From IMG/VR virus record IMGVR_UViG_3300042475_002850, positions 1-41,661 of that record: 41,661 bases of DNA; one strand, 5' to 3'. A model generated the notes under the pieces. It had not been told where the DNA came from. It searched no databases and was given only the letters and a program-made list of their open reading frames with translations. The translations under genes were made by a program, and so were the position numbers. Origin of the DNA: a virus. Shown piece by piece: positions 1-9,137 of the stretch; position 1 is the stretch's first letter, and each line of letters starts with the position of its first letter.

Positions 1-2118
1 GTTACTATTATATTTTAAGATGCCATTACCGGGATCAGAATCGGTAGTGTCTGTAGAAAAATTATACCTAACTCCTCCAGCAACTCCAGAAGTTCCACTG
101 CTTCCAGAACTTCCACTTGAACCACTGCTACCACTTGATCCACTGCTACCACTTGATCCACTGCTTCCAGACGATCCACTACTTCCAGAACTTCCACTTG
201 AACCACTACTTCCAGAAGTTCCGCTTGAACCACTACTTCCAGAACTTCCACTTGAACCACTGCTACCACTTGAACCACTGCTTCCAGAACCACCACCACC
301 AGTTTGTTTTTTTAATATACCACCTTCAATAACTAGAAAATCTGTTGCAGTTGTAGTTGAAACTGGCAATTCACTAAAATTTAAATTATTAGATGCATCA
401 TAGTACAATGTTCCCGTTGTAATACTATCTCGGCCATTAAATTTAGCTAAATATCCTGAAACACCTGTTCCTTCAATTAAATTTAAATCTTTTATTCCAG
501 TTATTGCATATTGAATACCAGTAGCAGTAAATTGACAAGAATCGGAATAATCAGTATAAATATCTTCATTAATAATACCTCTGACTTCGACTTCATAATC
601 AGTAACAATATCAATTGGTATAAAATAATATGGCTCAATATCACAAACAACTAATGAAGTAGATGGTGATGCGAAATCAAATCTTTGAGCAATTAAAATA
701 CCAGTTTTGTTGCTAAAATAATTTATTCCACTTTGTACTTCGGAAATGGTATTTCCATAATAATCAGAAGAATAAGATCCGATTATTGTAGAATTTGTAT
801 TATTACTATTAACTACACCTGTTGTACCTGTTTGACCTGTTGCGCCCGTTGCTTCACTTTGATATGTAATAAAAGAATTTAATTCGGAATCATAAAAATA
901 TGTCAAATATAATTTTCTACTATTTAAAGAACCAGACGGCAAAGTAATTGAAAAAATATCTTCAATTGTATCTTGAAAATATAAACCAGATGGAAATTTT
1001 CCTTTATTATCAAGAACTATTGTATGCTCTTTCCATTGAATACCTGATTCTCCAGACGCTTTAAAAATTGGTTCAAAATTTGCGCCAGAATAATATGGAT
1101 TTATATTTTTCTGAGTGTATGCTAATATATTATCACCAGTTCCTTGAGTAATATAAGAAATATTTTCTATCTTTGGAGCGTTAAGATAATATATATCTGA
1201 TATATTTGCATTACCACTTCTTGTCGCATGAACTTCATAATTTAAAGGTGAATTAGTATAAGGTGGAGACCATTTTACGAATAGTTTTTTATCAAAAACT
1301 TTTAAATCTGAATCGTATATTACAGATATCGCGCCAGTTAAATTAACAGGTTTTTCTTCGTATGTCTGCGAATCAATATTATTTATTTTTATCTGACCAA
1401 TTATATATGGCTGACCAGTATTATAATAATCTTGACAATTTAAACGATAAAATAACTTATCAACACCATTATTATTGATAAAAATATTTGAGCTTACATC
1501 GCTAGTTGATGAGTCATATAAATTTCCAAAAGAAGAATCAAAATAACTTTCTAAAGAAACGCTTTTTAAATAATCTTTTTCAGTTATAGAATAATTTATA
1601 AAAATACCGTTCGAGATGCTTGTATTTACATTTGAAAATGAAGCAATTGGAAAAGTAAAAATATAAACAGCTTGTGAAGTTTTACCATCATTAGTATAAG
1701 AAGTAATCCTTATTCTGCAATCTCGCAAATAATTTACATCGTTATAAGATAAAATAGCTAAATTTTTTAATGAAGAGGTATCAAATACATAATTAGTATT
1801 AATAAGCGTATCAGTCAACAAACTAACAATTTGATTATTATAGTCTAATAATTCAACAGTAAAGTTCGAAAAATTAGAATCTTTAAACTGATATATTTGA
1901 TTTGTATTTGGATCGAGAAGATCCCAAGACAACAATAAAGAATCTGTATTAACCGCTGCTTTTGAAGCCACTATCAGTGGATAATTCGAATAATCAGGAT
2001 CTGTATTAGCATCAAAACCATAATTATGTTGATCATTTACCTCAATTAAAGGTATATTACATCTAAGATTTACTATCTTAAATGGCTTTTGGCTGGCTAT
2101 TGTTTCGTTTGTGAACAT
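1..2118 (-). CDS. Tail fibre / tip extension protein with Ig/FN3-like domains and Gly-X-Y repeats (3' end off window)
   Basis: The frame is open from an ATG at 2118 to the window edge (706 codons, no stop), so the C terminus is missing. The ATG overlaps the stop of the J-like gene (TAATG), which suggests translational coupling. The N-terminal ~500 residues look like beta-sandwich domains; one FN3-like stretch has W-S-P-P-Y followed by Y-E-V-H-A. A short collagen-like G-A-T-G-Q-T-G-T-T-G lies near 839-816. From about 299 to 88 the protein is an almost pure run of Gly-Ser-Ser and Gly-Thr-Ser triplets, preceded by four glycines. By position it extends or decorates the tail tip and may bind the host. 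In lambda-like tails such domains are often part of gpJ, so this may be a split-off J extension. The function is inferred from architecture and context only. Confidence 0.85.
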   Translation of the reverse strand, partial: MFTNETIASQKPFKIVNLRCNIPLIEVNDQHNYGFDANTDPDYSNYPLIVASKAAVNTDSLLLSWDLLDPNTNQIYQFKDSNFSNFTVELLDYNNQIVSLLTDTLINTNYVFDTSSLKNLAILSYNDVNYLRDCRIRITSYTNDGKTSQAVYIFTFPIASFSNVNTSISNGIFINYSITEKDYLKSVSLESYFDSSFGNLYDSSTSDVSSNIFINNNGVDKLFYRLNCQDYYNTGQPYIIGQIKINNIDSQTYEEKPVNLTGAISVIYDSDLKVFDKKLFVKWSPPYTNSPLNYEVHATRSGNANISDIYYLNAPKIENISYITQGTGDNILAYTQKNINPYYSGANFEPIFKASGESGIQWKEHTIVLDNKGKFPSGLYFQDTIEDIFSITLPSGSLNSRKLYLTYFYDSELNSFITYQSEATGATGQTGTTGVVNSNNTNSTIIGSYSSDYYGNTISEVQSGINYFSNKTGILIAQRFDFASPSTSLVVCDIEPYYFIPIDIVTDYEVEVRGIINEDIYTDYSDSCQFTATGIQYAITGIKDLNLIEGTGVSGYLAKFNGRDSITTGTLYYDASNNLNFSELPVSTTTATDFLVIEGGILKKQTGGGGSGSSGSSGSSGSSGSSGSSGSSGTSGSSGSSGSSGSSGSSGSSGSSGSSGSSGSSGSSGSSGSSGTSGVAGGVRYNFSTDTTDSDPGNGILKYNSN
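88..299 (-). repeat. 9-bp periodic repeat encoding Gly-Ser-Ser / Gly-Thr-Ser triplets
   Basis: Near-identical 9-base units (on the + strand ccacttgaa, ccactgcta, ccagaactt and variants) run for about 210 bases. On the minus strand they encode collagen-like Gly-X-Y triplets in which X and Y are Ser or Thr and proline is absent. The same triplet vocabulary recurs in the fibre gene at 30976-32280, so the two loci share short homology that could recombine. Confidence 0.9.
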
Positions 2119-5100
2119 TAGATGAATGAATCGTTAGATCCTAATGGATAAATTCTTATAAATTCTAAAGTATTTTCCTCTTCTAGCTTTGGCACAACAA
2201 CCCTATATACCGATTGATCGCCAACATGCCATCTGAATGTTACTTTTTTAGAGTTTAAAACATAATCTATTAAAAGACCTTTTACATTATCTTTTATAGA
2301 AGAATAGTATGAATTAATAAATTCTAAAATTTTATCCACGTTAATTATGTTTACACTAAATAAATTTGATATTTGCGAATCGCTGTAATCAATTCCATGC
2401 ATAATATAATCGTATTTAGAATTATAATTATAATTTTCTTTGTTTTGACTAACTATACCATCATCACCAAAAATAACACTTATAGGAACAGTAACAAAAG
2501 AAATAATATCTCTTGGAATTGTTATGTTTTGATTAGATGATTCATTAGAATATATAGTATTTGCTGATAAATTATCGCGATTATCTACATAAGAAAATTT
2601 ATTTTTAACATATTCTACCGCTGTTATTTCATATTCTACTGGATTTGTCTCTTTAATACCTAATATTCTATATTTCTGAGTAAAAGATGAAGAAGTATTA
2701 TTTGAACTTTTTTCGTAAATCCATAAACTTGACGGACTTATAGAATATAAATTTTCTTGAGCTTCTTCGGTATCAGTTGCAACTGTAATTTTTGTTCTAA
2801 AATTACCATCTTTTCCTATTGAAGATATAGTAAATGTATAAATATAAGTTGTAGATAGATTGGCTATTTGAGAATCAGATATAGTATTTTGTGTTTTAGA
2901 TAATTCATTTAATTCATTTACTGAAATGCTTTTTTTAGGAACTATAAAACTAATACTATCTCCCACCTTTATATAATCATAAAGACTGTCTAATATAATT
3001 TCATTATTTTCATTAACTAATATTACTCTACCACCAAATCTATTTGATAATTTCAACGAATCGCTTACATTTATTATATCACCTGGATTTAAAAGCATTG
3101 CTTCTGGTCCAGCTTGAAAAGATATCAAATCTTGTTCTATTTGATTTGTTACTAAAAACCACTCTCCCAAACGTTTAGCTTGCGATTTACCAGTTATTCC
3201 AAATCCTAATATTTCTTTTTCAACGTATCCGTATCTTCTTATATTTAATTTATCTTCAACATATATGGTTTTATCTTTATATCCATCAGAAGAATCTGTA
3301 TATACGACTTTGGCAACCGTAAAGCGAGTGTCTTTCGAAGATCCAGAATAATTAAAAATACCATCTTTAACATTAGAGTTATTAAAGAAATAAACAGCCT
3401 CTTTTGGTCTGTCGTTATCAAATTTTAAAAAATCACTTGACCAATAAACCAAGCCCTTAAAGATTGAAGCGAAATTATTAACTAAATTAACTATATCTGT
3501 TTCAGAATTTATATAAATATTAGACGTAAATCTTGGCTCAACAATTTCCATAAATCCTTCAAATTTAACGCCAGCTTGACCTGTATTTGTTTGATACGAA
3601 TCTATCTCATCTTCACTAAATACCTGTTGATTATAAAGATAGTTTTTAAAATTAACTATATTTTGCGATGTTTTATTAACTATTTCATCTACAACAACAG
3701 CCAAAGCTTGATTAGATAATTTTATATCAGTTTTTGATTCAATGAAACTTTTTACTTCAGAAAATTGAGAACAAGTTTTATGCAATCCAAAATCATTACA
3801 TAATTCAATTATCGCTGAAGTTCCTGAAGGATTTATACTAACTGACAAGATTCTTTTTCTAAAACTTTTTAATATTGTTTCAGATTCTCCAGTTAAAGAT
3901 GTTGAATTAAATTTTAAATTTGATAAAGATAAAATAGAACCAATCGGAAACTGTTGCGAACTAAAACCACTACCGCTTAATTCAATATAATTATTTTTAT
4001 TATAAGTTCCAATACCAGCAACAGTAGCCATTTGATATTTAGTATTATTAAAAGTTGGAACCAACTCATCACAATATTTAGAAATCTGGTACATAGACCA
4101 TTTATCAATTAAACTTTCTGGCAAATTAAATTTACCTACTCCATATCTATTATTTGTAACTAAATCATATAAAATCCATGCTGGATTATCAGTCCATCTT
4201 AAAATAGGATCAAATTCTCCACTCCAAAAATCATTATAAGTTTTTGCATCTGGATCATAATTTTCTGGAACTTTTACTTGCAAAAGTTTTAAATTATACG
4301 ATCTTGTCGGAATACTACTAAAACCTCTTGCATCTAAACTAACAGTATAATAAGCTGAATTAGGGTATCTAAAATTTTTATCAATTATTTCTGTAACCGA
4401 CATTGCACCAATATTTAAAATAGTCTTAGTATCTCTAAGGGATGGAGAATTACTAAAATTATATAATTTTATAAAAGGCAATGCAGACTTATTAAAATCT
4501 TTTATATTTAATACAACTTCAAAATGATACGGACTTGTTGCAACCCCATTTACTTGATGTAAAATATATATACCAAAATCAGGATTCTGTTTAAAACCCA
4601 TTTCTATTCCGAAATATGCAGTATTGCTTTGCATATCTCCATCTCCATCAATTCTATATAAACTATTTACTTTTAATGTGACAATAAGAAAATCAGTATT
4701 TTCATCTTTTATCTCATGTGTAATACCAAAACATTCTTCATAAACACTTTGATTAAAGATACTTAAATTCATTTCAGAATTAGCAACGGCATTTATTATC
4801 TTTTGACCAACTTTTTTAGCTAAATAAGTTTTATGAACTCTGTTTTCATTGGATAAAATTGAGGAGTTCGAATTAAAAAATTTTAAATTACTATTTACAT
4901 TTAAATTAAATAAATTTTTATTATATTCTGTTGTTACTCCCACAGCATAAGGTGAAAATATATTATCACCAGCAGTCAGCACGGTTGACTGGAGAGAGCT
5001 TTGAAACTCATATCCCACCTTACCAAAAACACTTACTCTATTGAAATTTAAAGTATTATTTACTGAATTTTTTGCAGGTACATCGTTTAAATACAATCCT

Positions 5101-5414
5101 TTTAAATTTTCTTCATTATTTTGAGCGTTATCAAATAAAACTAAATCATTCCCCAAATCATCAAAGAGTCCAAAAATTGGACCTTCACAAATCAAATCTT
5201 GCACATACAATCTTGAAGAAGATTCTAAATTAAAAGTTTTATCATTTTTATTTATATAAGGAGTAATAGAATCAAAATTCTTTAACAAAAGATCGCCAGC
5301 TTGTTGAATATTATAATATGTTAATACATTACTAACTGAATTTTCTGCTGGAGACAGCATAGAAGAGTTAGCTGAACTAATAGTTGATAAAAAAGTTGAA
5401 TCTTGAAATGTCAT
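2118..5414 (-). CDS. J-like: Lambda gpJ-like central tail tip / host specificity protein
   Basis: 1098 residues, close to lambda gpJ (1132). The N terminus has the J-family signature V-Q-D-L-I-C-E-G-P-I-F-G-L, followed by a Y-L-N-D-V-P stretch. Around residues 400-425 is the strongly conserved W-T-D-N-P-A-W-I-L-Y-D-L segment, then N-R-Y-G-V-G and a helix ending Y-C-D-E-L-V-P, all typical of J-like tip proteins. It sits last in the M-L-K-I-J series, immediately after the I-like gene, as in lambda. J trimers form the tail tip and usually contact the receptor. The start at 5414 lies 12 bases after the upstream stop. Its C terminus is shorter in fibre-like sequence than some relatives; the coupled downstream gene may supply that part. 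Confidence 0.9.
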   Translation of the reverse strand: MTFQDSTFLSTISSANSSMLSPAENSVSNVLTYYNIQQAGDLLLKNFDSITPYINKNDKTFNLESSSRLYVQDLICEGPIFGLFDDLGNDLVLFDNAQNNEENLKGLYLNDVPAKNSVNNTLNFNRVSVFGKVGYEFQSSLQSTVLTAGDNIFSPYAVGVTTEYNKNLFNLNVNSNLKFFNSNSSILSNENRVHKTYLAKKVGQKIINAVANSEMNLSIFNQSVYEECFGITHEIKDENTDFLIVTLKVNSLYRIDGDGDMQSNTAYFGIEMGFKQNPDFGIYILHQVNGVATSPYHFEVVLNIKDFNKSALPFIKLYNFSNSPSLRDTKTILNIGAMSVTEIIDKNFRYPNSAYYTVSLDARGFSSIPTRSYNLKLLQVKVPENYDPDAKTYNDFWSGEFDPILRWTDNPAWILYDLVTNNRYGVGKFNLPESLIDKWSMYQISKYCDELVPTFNNTKYQMATVAGIGTYNKNNYIELSGSGFSSQQFPIGSILSLSNLKFNSTSLTGESETILKSFRKRILSVSINPSGTSAIIELCNDFGLHKTCSQFSEVKSFIESKTDIKLSNQALAVVVDEIVNKTSQNIVNFKNYLYNQQVFSEDEIDSYQTNTGQAGVKFEGFMEIVEPRFTSNIYINSETDIVNLVNNFASIFKGLVYWSSDFLKFDNDRPKEAVYFFNNSNVKDGIFNYSGSSKDTRFTVAKVVYTDSSDGYKDKTIYVEDKLNIRRYGYVEKEILGFGITGKSQAKRLGEWFLVTNQIEQDLISFQAGPEAMLLNPGDIINVSDSLKLSNRFGGRVILVNENNEIILDSLYDYIKVGDSISFIVPKKSISVNELNELSKTQNTISDSQIANLSTTYIYTFTISSIGKDGNFRTKITVATDTEEAQENLYSISPSSLWIYEKSSNNTSSSFTQKYRILGIKETNPVEYEITAVEYVKNKFSYVDNRDNLSANTIYSNESSNQNITIPRDIISFVTVPISVIFGDDGIVSQNKENYNYNSKYDYIMHGIDYSDSQISNLFSVNIINVDKILEFINSYYSSIKDNVKGLLIDYVLNSKKVTFRWHVGDQSVYRVVVPKLEEENTLEFIRIYPLGSNDSFI

Positions 5415-5426
5415 TGTCTTATGATT

Positions 5427-6068
5427 TTACCAAAGTTTATTAGTTATTGGTATATTTCCACCGCTACCTACTCCACTTCCGCCTCCTGCAAATCCTATAC
5501 TAGAACCAGCGCCAGAAGACACATCATTTCTTAAATAATCAAAATTGATAGAAAAACTACTAACTATTAAACTACCAACTCTCAATTTTCCATAACCAAT
5601 TGGAACAGCAGCGTTTCTAGCTGCAATATTTGATTTAGCTCCAAGAATATATGAAGATGTTTTTATCTGTTTAGGATCTTTAGGAGTTAAAAGTTTAGAA
5701 ATCAAAAAACTTATACCAAAGCTTAAAGCGGCCACGACAACAACATTAGCAACAAATACTAAAGCTTTTGTTAACAATGTTGCGGTTGCTGCGGCTGTAA
5801 AAATAGCAGAAAAAACTTGAACTGGTAACAGTTCGATAACCTTACAATTTCTAATATATTGATTTAACAACTGCGAATCATTAATAATTTTACCATCTAT
5901 AACTATAACTACAGAATCAAAAATATGATTAAAATTTCTTATCTTAGACCCTAATTTAGGAAAATTAACCTGCAAACATTTAATAATATCGTCAAAACTA
6001 CCGGCTTTGATCATCAAACTCCCACAGGCCAGTTTCTTCAATAAACCGTGTAATAATAGTTTTTTCAT
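5427..6068 (-). CDS. I-like: Lambda gpI-like tail assembly protein
   Basis: 213 residues (lambda gpI is 223). The N-terminal ~80 residues fit the ubiquitin-like beta-grasp domain of the family, beginning with L-L-L-H-G-L-L. A hydrophobic Ala/Val-rich segment follows (about 85-125). The C-terminal part has the family hallmark A-V-P-I-G-Y-G-K-L-R-V-G-S, and the end is Gly/Ser-rich. The start at 6068 overlaps the JAB gene by 71 bases; I keep it because the beta-grasp begins at the first residues, whereas the alternative Met19 would cut off its first strand. In lambda, I is needed for tail tip assembly and is not retained in the virion. It lies between the K-like and J-like genes as expected. Confidence 0.88.
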   Translation of the reverse strand: MKKLLLHGLLKKLACGSLMIKAGSFDDIIKCLQVNFPKLGSKIRNFNHIFDSVVIVIDGKIINDSQLLNQYIRNCKVIELLPVQVFSAIFTAAATATLLTKALVFVANVVVVAALSFGISFLISKLLTPKDPKQIKTSSYILGAKSNIAARNAAVPIGYGKLRVGSLIVSSFSINFDYLRNDVSSGAGSSIGFAGGGSGVGSGGNIPITNKLW

Positions 6069-6432
6069 TTTTAATATTTACACCTAAAAAAGTATTTAAT
6101 TTTATACTATATATAATAAGCGGAATATTGTAATTTTTAATAAAAAAAATATCATTATCCGATGGATATGGCGAATCAGGATGACTGTGGAAACAAAAAG
6201 ATATATTTTCTGGCTGTCTTAAATATAAATAAAAAGCATAGTCAGGATAAAAATTATATTTGTTTTCACACAAAGAGTTAAAATAAATTACCTCTTTATT
6301 CTTTAAAACAAGACCACCAGATTCATACTGAGATAATGATAAACAGTATGTTTTTATCTTATATAATACGTCAAACCGTATAGTCGAAAGGTCTAGTTCC
6401 AGGAAATCCTCCATAAGGTAATCCTTTTCCAT
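5998..6432 (-). CDS. K-like: JAB/MPN (JAMM) metalloprotease, N-terminal half of lambda gpK
   Basis: 144 residues with a JAMM metal site: Glu37 (Y-E-S-G-G), then H-S-H-P at 82-85, Ser91 and Asp94. The spacing between the second His and Ser is six residues, one fewer than the usual seven. Lambda gpK has a JAB domain followed by an NlpC/P60 peptidase; here the protein ends after the JAB fold, so the cell-wall hydrolase half is absent. The gene overlaps the L-like gene by 62 bases and the I-like gene by 71 bases, with a possible later start at Met7. In lambda-like phages K acts in tail tip assembly. Activity of this copy is inferred from the intact metal ligands. Confidence 0.88.
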   Translation of the reverse strand: MEKDYLMEDFLELDLSTIRFDVLYKIKTYCLSLSQYESGGLVLKNKEVIYFNSLCENKYNFYPDYAFYLYLRQPENISFCFHSHPDSPYPSDNDIFFIKNYNIPLIIYSIKLNTFLGVNIKNEKTIITRFIEETGLWEFDDQSR

Positions 6433-7456
6433 GATTTTGCCATCTTAGTTTGCAACCTTTCAAATTTTTAGCGCAAGTATCTTTAATCCAGTATTCAGGA
6501 AATAATTTAGGATCTTTAATTCCAGGATTTCCACCATTATAAGCTGAACCATGAATTTTTATACAAACATAAAATGAATAAGATAAATTATCTTCTACGA
6601 ATTGAGTGTCTCCTCCAAAGAAATCAAAATTCACTGAATCAATATATTTTACAAAATCTCCAGGATTATATGTACCAATATCTTTTAAATAAGTTCCTCT
6701 ATATGTAATTTGAGATAGATTGTATCCATTTGGCGAATAGAATTCTTTATTATTCTCATCCGCAACCGGGACTCCTTCATTATTTTTTTTATCTCCCCAA
6801 ATATCTGATTCTGTTTTAGCTACTGTAGAATTAGAAACAAAAATTTTCTGCTCTCCTTTTGGACTCCAAGGTATTTTACCATAATTACAACCGCAACCAC
6901 GATAATTCCAAGAACATATATTATCTGATATTTTTCTATTTGGAAGAGCTTGATTTTCCAAATCTAAAGGGCTACTAAGGTCAAATTCAATATAAAATTT
7001 ATTTTCTTGAGTTTTTTTATTAATCAAATAATTATCTTCATAAAAAGATTCTCCATATCCCAAAACAGCATTTCTTTTTTTTCTATATCCAAAAAATGGA
7101 TTAACTTCATCACTAAAATTAATATCATCTAAATTTCTAACAAATACTTTTATTCTTTTAATCTTAGAGTTAATTAGATCGTTTTTATTTTTTATATAAT
7201 TTGTTATATATCCATCCACATTAGCTAATTTTATAGAAGGTCTATTTTGTTTACCATCAGCAGAAAATTCAAAACCACTAAAATCAACAGGTAAAGGTGC
7301 GTAAGAATTACCTCTAAAAATTAAATTTCTATTAAAATTTTTACCGGCATGAAATCTGAATATTCCAATTGTTTCATCAATATAAATTTCAAACAGATCA
7401 ACAAATGAATCTGGATTTAAATTAATTAAAGATGTTGTTGAAATTACGTCTGACAT
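6371..7456 (-). CDS. L-like: Lambda gpL-like minor tail protein with Fe-S cysteines and an inserted module
   Basis: 361 residues against about 232 for lambda gpL. The N-terminal ~175 residues match the L family: F-E-I-Y-I-D, F-H-A-G-K-N, G-F-E-F-S-A-D-G, N-R-P-S-I-K-L-A-N-V, then S-S-P-L-D and L-P-N-R-K. The cysteines of the C-terminal Fe-S site are present as C181, C188/C190 and the pair C328, C335 (D-T-C-A-K-N-L-K-G-C-K), followed by L-P-Y-G-G-F-P-G. About 130 residues are inserted between the two cysteine groups. They include Y-N-P-G-D-F-V-K-Y ... Y-V-C-I-K-I-H ... P-E-Y-W, which resembles CBM5/12-type carbohydrate-binding modules. The start follows the previous stop by two bases. Confidence 0.9.
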   Translation of the reverse strand: MSDVISTTSLINLNPDSFVDLFEIYIDETIGIFRFHAGKNFNRNLIFRGNSYAPLPVDFSGFEFSADGKQNRPSIKLANVDGYITNYIKNKNDLINSKIKRIKVFVRNLDDINFSDEVNPFFGYRKKRNAVLGYGESFYEDNYLINKKTQENKFYIEFDLSSPLDLENQALPNRKISDNICSWNYRGCGCNYGKIPWSPKGEQKIFVSNSTVAKTESDIWGDKKNNEGVPVADENNKEFYSPNGYNLSQITYRGTYLKDIGTYNPGDFVKYIDSVNFDFFGGDTQFVEDNLSYSFYVCIKIHGSAYNGGNPGIKDPKLFPEYWIKDTCAKNLKGCKLRWQNHGKGLPYGGFPGTRPFDYTV

Positions 7457-7458
7457 AT

Positions 7459-9126
7459 TTATGATATGATTTTTCTTATTTTTCCAAATAAATTAGGTCT
7501 ATCTACTTGAGAATAATAAATATCTTTTGAGTTTTGTATTTCCACTGAGCTTCCAAAAAACGCTTTTTGCTTATACTTCTCTATCAAATAATCTACAATT
7601 ATTTTTTGAGGATTTCCCGTATTTAAATCTTGAAGATTTCTATAAGACAATACTTCATATAATTTATGAGTAAAATATGGTCTAAAATTATTTGATGCAT
7701 CTTTAAAAGCCCCACTACCAACAGTTATTTTATAATTTTTAGGATCTGTTAACATATTATTTTGCAACAAATTAGATTCCACATTATTTTTATAATATCC
7801 ATGAAAATATTTAAATTGCTTATTAAATTGATAAAAACCATTATAAATAATAGAAAATTTATTTTTACTTATTAATTGAGACAAACTGTCGTATTGAGAC
7901 TTTAAATAATTTCTATTACCCACTCTATCATATGTAAATGTAGGATCTCCATAAACGCCATTATATGCTATAAGCCTTTGTAAATCAATAACAACACCAG
8001 AACTATCAAAAAATTGTTGCATATTATCTCTTGTCCAAGTAATAGTATTATTATAATCAGAAATATTATTATTTGTTTTAGATCTTTTATGTTTAAATCT
8101 GAAGCCATAAATATTACCTGCACTATAAGCTTCTCTCAAACTAGAATATGTAGAAGTTTCAGAATCAGTCCAAGTTGTAGATATACAATGAGATCGATCA
8201 TTAGACCATTTATATATATATAAAATTGTAACAAAAGAACCAGCTGATAAATTCGATCTAAAAATACGACCAGCCCCTTCAAATGTAAAAGATAATAAAC
8301 CTGTTCCAGAATTATAAGAGGTTACCGTTCCATAAACATTATCGTCATCGTTATATATATTACCAACAATAACAACATCTCCTGCTGAAAATAGTTTTCC
8401 TGTTTCAATTGTTATCGTTATTGTACCTGATGTCACAGTATTTAATATTGTGCCTGAATCAATATAAGATACATATCCATCATTAACATCTATTTCATTA
8501 ACAAATACATTTAGTAAACTAGTAGTATCACTTGAAGCGCTTGAAAAATTTTTTATTAAAAACTTAGAACAAGTATCTCCTACAGTCGATCCATTCAAAC
8601 TAATATAATTCTTATTTAAATTTAATTCAGTATCTTGAACCACAGAAACAGTTTCAGTTCCATTTGTCAGAATTGTAAAATCATTAACAGAAGCTCCATT
8701 TGATAAATTCACACCAGCGGTTTTTGAATCTGCAACTCCACTATATAAATTAGCAAATTTTAATTGTGCTGAAGAATTATAAATATTAACTTCAGACGCT
8801 GGATTAATATAACCAAAATTTATTTCAGATTTATTTGAATTATCATAGACTATTTTTAACGCATGCCCACAATCATTTTCTTCTTTTATGTCTTGAATAT
8901 AAAAAGAACTAGTTTGAACATCTAAAAAAGAACTAGATTGATCTTGAGAACCTACAGCAAATTGAATTTGCGGTTTACGACTTTTTTCACCAGCATCTCC
9001 ACCCCCTCCACCAATTAAATACATAACTTGCGGCGTTGCAGGTAATAATTGCAACGCAGAAGCGGTTTTTGATGGTAAGAAACTATCGTATAACGAGACT
9101 ACTTTTAATTGTAAATTTAATGGCAT
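7459..9126 (-). CDS. Uncharacterised minor tail protein between M-like and L-like genes
   Basis: 555 residues with no family I can name. After a leader of about 35 residues comes a short glycine run (G-G-G-G-G-D), then beta-rich, Ser/Thr/Asn-rich sequence with low-complexity turns. The C-terminal ~200 residues are richer in Tyr and Lys and contain the aromatic stretch F-K-Y-F-H-G-Y-Y. The gene follows the M-like gene by 11 bases and precedes the L-like gene by two, so it is almost certainly co-expressed with the tip proteins. Lambda has no counterpart at this place. It could be an extra tip or adhesion component; that is inference from position. Confidence 0.8.
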   Translation of the reverse strand: MPLNLQLKVVSLYDSFLPSKTASALQLLPATPQVMYLIGGGGGDAGEKSRKPQIQFAVGSQDQSSSFLDVQTSSFYIQDIKEENDCGHALKIVYDNSNKSEINFGYINPASEVNIYNSSAQLKFANLYSGVADSKTAGVNLSNGASVNDFTILTNGTETVSVVQDTELNLNKNYISLNGSTVGDTCSKFLIKNFSSASSDTTSLLNVFVNEIDVNDGYVSYIDSGTILNTVTSGTITITIETGKLFSAGDVVIVGNIYNDDDNVYGTVTSYNSGTGLLSFTFEGAGRIFRSNLSAGSFVTILYIYKWSNDRSHCISTTWTDSETSTYSSLREAYSAGNIYGFRFKHKRSKTNNNISDYNNTITWTRDNMQQFFDSSGVVIDLQRLIAYNGVYGDPTFTYDRVGNRNYLKSQYDSLSQLISKNKFSIIYNGFYQFNKQFKYFHGYYKNNVESNLLQNNMLTDPKNYKITVGSGAFKDASNNFRPYFTHKLYEVLSYRNLQDLNTGNPQKIIVDYLIEKYKQKAFFGSSVEIQNSKDIYYSQVDRPNLFGKIRKIIS

Positions 9127-9137
9127 ATTTTACGTCT

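Noticed and set aside
2118-5414. The J-like and downstream fibre genes as one gene broken by a frameshift
   Set aside because: The overlap TAATG gives a clean start, the N terminus of the second protein looks like an ordinary start, and no conserved domain is visibly cut at the junction.
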